Assembly: GCF_020080835.1 (NCBI RefSeq)
Contig: NC_058164.1
Location: 434,001-498,000 of the forward strand
Direction: 5' to 3'
Source: Cotesia glomerata
Taxonomy: Eukaryota > Arthropoda > Insecta > Hymenoptera > Braconidae
Length of the DNA: 64,000 bases
Positions 61,101 to 64,000 of the stretch are shown piece after piece. Numbering within the stretch: position 1 is the stretch's first letter; each line of letters starts with the position of its first letter. The notes under the pieces were generated by a model. The model worked only from the letters and a program-made list of their open reading frames with translations, was not told the origin of the DNA and searched no databases. A program made the position numbers and the translations under genes.

Positions 61101-64000
61101 AAGAATAATTTTTCATTATAAAAGGACATTTTTATTTACGATTTTCCTGGTGCCGCTGTAGCTCTTGAGTTTGCAAATAAATTTCCGCTACATTGAGTAT
61201 CAGGAGCATTGCGACGCTTTTGTTGCTGTGAGCAGTCTTCATTGTTCCCATTGAAAATATGGAAAACCGAAGTACGTTCTTCTCAAGTTTATTTGTCACA
61301 ACAAATGAAATATTGCTCGAGATTATTTTTTTTATTTCTCCAAGCTAAGCTGATAAAAAAAATAATGAAGCGATGCGAAATGAAATAAAATAAAAAAATT
61401 TTAAGTAAAAAGTAAAAATGTAACTTAAACATTGCTAAAAAGCCTGACGGGTGACTAATCTGATGGCTCTATGTCGTTTTCACTAGATCGCGTGAAACAC
61501 GCGAGATTTTTCTCGTTGATTGTATATCCACCGTTGTTTATATGAATCTCTACCGATAAAATATATCCTATCGAAAATATAAAAACCATGACCTGCTCTT
61601 TGTTCCATTTTTCGATAGCAAATAAATTTAAATCCTCGGTAAGTCAAAAAATAAATCAGAACACAGTCATCAGCAAATATATAATTAAAGCCACAATAAT
61701 AACATTTCGAATGGGATGAAAAAAATAAATAACTAAAACCACACCCACGTCAGCAATTACCGGGTTGTAATTCCGGGCAAAATTGTATAGTGAATGGACT
61801 AGACCAATAACTTGACTTTGAAATTAGTGGATTAAGAAAGGTTTGGTGAATATACTCCAACAACTCCTCCTCGAGGTGGTACGATTAAGTTGGATGGTAT
61901 ATACCCAAGTAAAGTATAGTAAATGGTTTTTGGGGTGTCTCGAGTTAATAAAGACGCGTGCTACCGAGACGCGTGTTCCCTCAGGCGTATAGTTCTTCTC
62001 TGTTCTATATTCTGTACACCTCTACTCTATTCCTAGGGCATGTTTGGAGGTAGTTCAGTCCCCAGTGAAGCTAACCAACACAACAACCATCAGACATCCG
62101 AATCCTTGCTTCGTCTATTATTAAACGCAAGACGTTGACTTGGAAACTCAGATCTTTTGTTTTTGCTTCCATTTGCATTTCACTGTCTCGTCTGTTGTTG
62201 AATCGAATACTAAAATATTTTTAAACTTTATACGATGAATCCGTCAGCAATATTATATGAATATCTCTGGGAAATATAATTGTGTTTGAAGAAGAGATCG
62301 GAACAGAAAATATAATTAATTTTTTGCTGTTGTTCGAACGAAAAGGAAAAATGGAAAAATTGGGTCGAGGCTTTTATATGGTGGTACAAAAAGAATTTCG
62401 GTCTGGGCTGGTGCTGGTAGATCGCAGACTGAGTTATCGATAATTGTATTCTCAACTGGATTAAGGGATGAAAGGGACTTGAATCTAGCTGACAAATGGA
62501 CCCATCAGCATCAGGTATATGTCCCACACTCACGCTCACACTCATATTCAGTAGGGGATAGGATTAAAACAGTAGCTCAACTCAAGCCTACACTCAACTC
62601 GCGGACGTTTTGTTTTCACCATCCACCATCACATTTATAAATTGCTCATGGATGTGAGAATAACTCGGTTGGTCATACGTATCTATAGCTATATACCTAT
62701 ACGTATAATGTCGCAGCATGGACAAACTTTTGTTGGGGGGTTGAGAACCCGGCGATAGAACTGAGCTCGGTAGTCTCAATCGTAAACTTTCTGGTATAAT
62801 ACTCACTCGATCAAAACCGCGCCAAAAGGATGAAGAATTAATATAACTAACTTTGTTACGATATCGATACTTGACTTTGGCTACTGAGAAACTTGGCTCA
62901 AACTATTACAAGTTGGTCTTACAGTTAAAGTTATTCTCTCCTTCACGACCAAGTCTCAAAAAGTCGAACTCAAATATTTAATTTTTAATTTTTATGCCCA
63001 GAAATATGACTCCCAACAGAAATTCTCTCAAAAATATAAATATCTGGTGAAACTTACCGCAAGACTATCTTGTTTCTGCTCCACACACTTTGAGAGCTTT
63101 TGCGAACACGGAGAGACAAATAAAAAAAAAAAAAAAAAAAAAAATGAAATACAAATAAATAATAAAAAGAAAAGGAAACGGGAATTTTTTTCGTAAGAGG
63201 CAAAACCCGTCAGAGGGTGGAAATTTACGGGTATTCTTCCGCCTCTATTTCGGCCTTACGTGTTCTCCACGTCCGACTGGTACTCTCATCTTTAATTCCG
63301 ACATGAAACCCACATAATTCGACCGCAATAAATAATTATTGAATTTGAAATACAGTTAATCACACGGATTTATTTATTTTATTAAAAGGATCTGATTTTA
63401 TTTAAATAAAAGTATATTTATTCTGGATATTGATTTAAAAATAAGGATGGAAAATGAGAGTCACTGGTTTCAAGTAGTATAACTACCTTTTGAAACGATC
63501 TCTGGCTTCCACAAGTCACGCAGATAGTCTTTACAGCCAGCGAGCAAAATTACTTTCGACGAATTATTTTCTTATCTTTTTGCTTTTTCGTTATTTAAAT
63601 TGCTTTTTTATTCTTTTTTTCTTTATTATTGTTATTATAAATTATAATTACAAGTATAATAATTAACATTATTATCAAGAGATGGATATATAAACTCATC
63701 CGTACAGTTTAATCACTTCTGCATGAAGAGAGAAGTAAAATCAAACAGAGAAAACTAAAGGAAATGTTCATCAAACTTTGACTAGTCTCTAGGGTCTAGA
63801 CACCTTAATCTAGAAATTAAACTGCGCTGCTCAACTTTAAATTTATCATCGACCTTTCGAGCACTACTATTAATAAATTTTCAATAGTTATTAATTAAAT
63901 TCCGATAGAATTAAAGAACTAGGCTAGTGTGTTTCGTTATTGAGTTATTATATTATTGAGTGAATTAATTATCAAAGAAATTTAGTGCCCAGAGCAGCCA
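58167..64000. other. non-coding, no gene recognised
   Basis: AT-rich sequence with a GC-richer patch near 59920-60250, CTTTAG repeats (about 60120-60136), a third weak X-box-like site (59448-59463) and a poly-A run (63122-63144). Open frames at 62228-62806 on the minus strand are low-complexity and show no domain. Probably intergenic or intronic. Confidence 0.5.
63122..63144. repeat. poly-A run
   Basis: 23 consecutive A. It may be the tail of a degraded retrotransposed copy, but no body is recognisable before it. Confidence 0.7.

Overview
This is a eukaryotic, AT-rich window with very few genes, spliceosomal-type introns, abundant microsatellites and dispersed repeats. The gene content points to a parasitoid wasp of the microgastroid Braconidae (Cotesia-like): between about 32.2 and 42.6 kb lies a compact cluster of bracovirus-type virulence genes, as found in the proviral segments these wasps carry in their chromosomes. 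The genus is inferred from gene families only.

Layout. 1-26.9 kb: mostly non-coding wasp DNA with microsatellites, one GC/CpG-richer promoter-like patch near 3.3 kb and a few splice-bounded exon-like islands of low confidence. 26.9-28.2 kb: a MATH/BTB (SPOP-like) gene broken by a ~223 bp foldback element. 29.8-31.2 kb: the wasp homolog of the conserved zinc-ribbon-like protein C9orf85, with an intron full of ~200 bp palindromes; its second exon runs into a 100-N gap. 31.3-43.2 kb: one contig between two 100-N gaps. It holds a protein tyrosine phosphatase gene (minus strand) frameshifted just after its catalytic loop, three vankyrin (IkB-like ankyrin) genes on the plus strand, and two paralogous genes of an unrecognised three-exon family on the minus strand. 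43.3-64 kb: non-coding wasp DNA with a tRNA-Leu(TAG), a small MITE, a long (TA)n tract, a candidate enhancer and one non-coding exon candidate.

The clearest structural result is that the last two vankyrin genes and the two unrecognised genes form a duplicated cassette (vankyrin -> <- three-exon gene) with related 5' and 3' flanks. The first cassette was later hit by a tRNA-derived SINE with a perfect 12-bp target-site duplication whose empty site survives in the second cassette. A ~1.6 kb nested inverted-repeat element sits between them.

Functionally, PTPs and vankyrins of bracoviruses are known families delivered into the parasitised caterpillar, where they interfere with phospho-tyrosine signalling and NF-kB immunity. 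The convergent partner family presumably belongs to the same repertoire, but its role cannot be read from the sequence. Excision junctions of a viral segment could not be located by eye.
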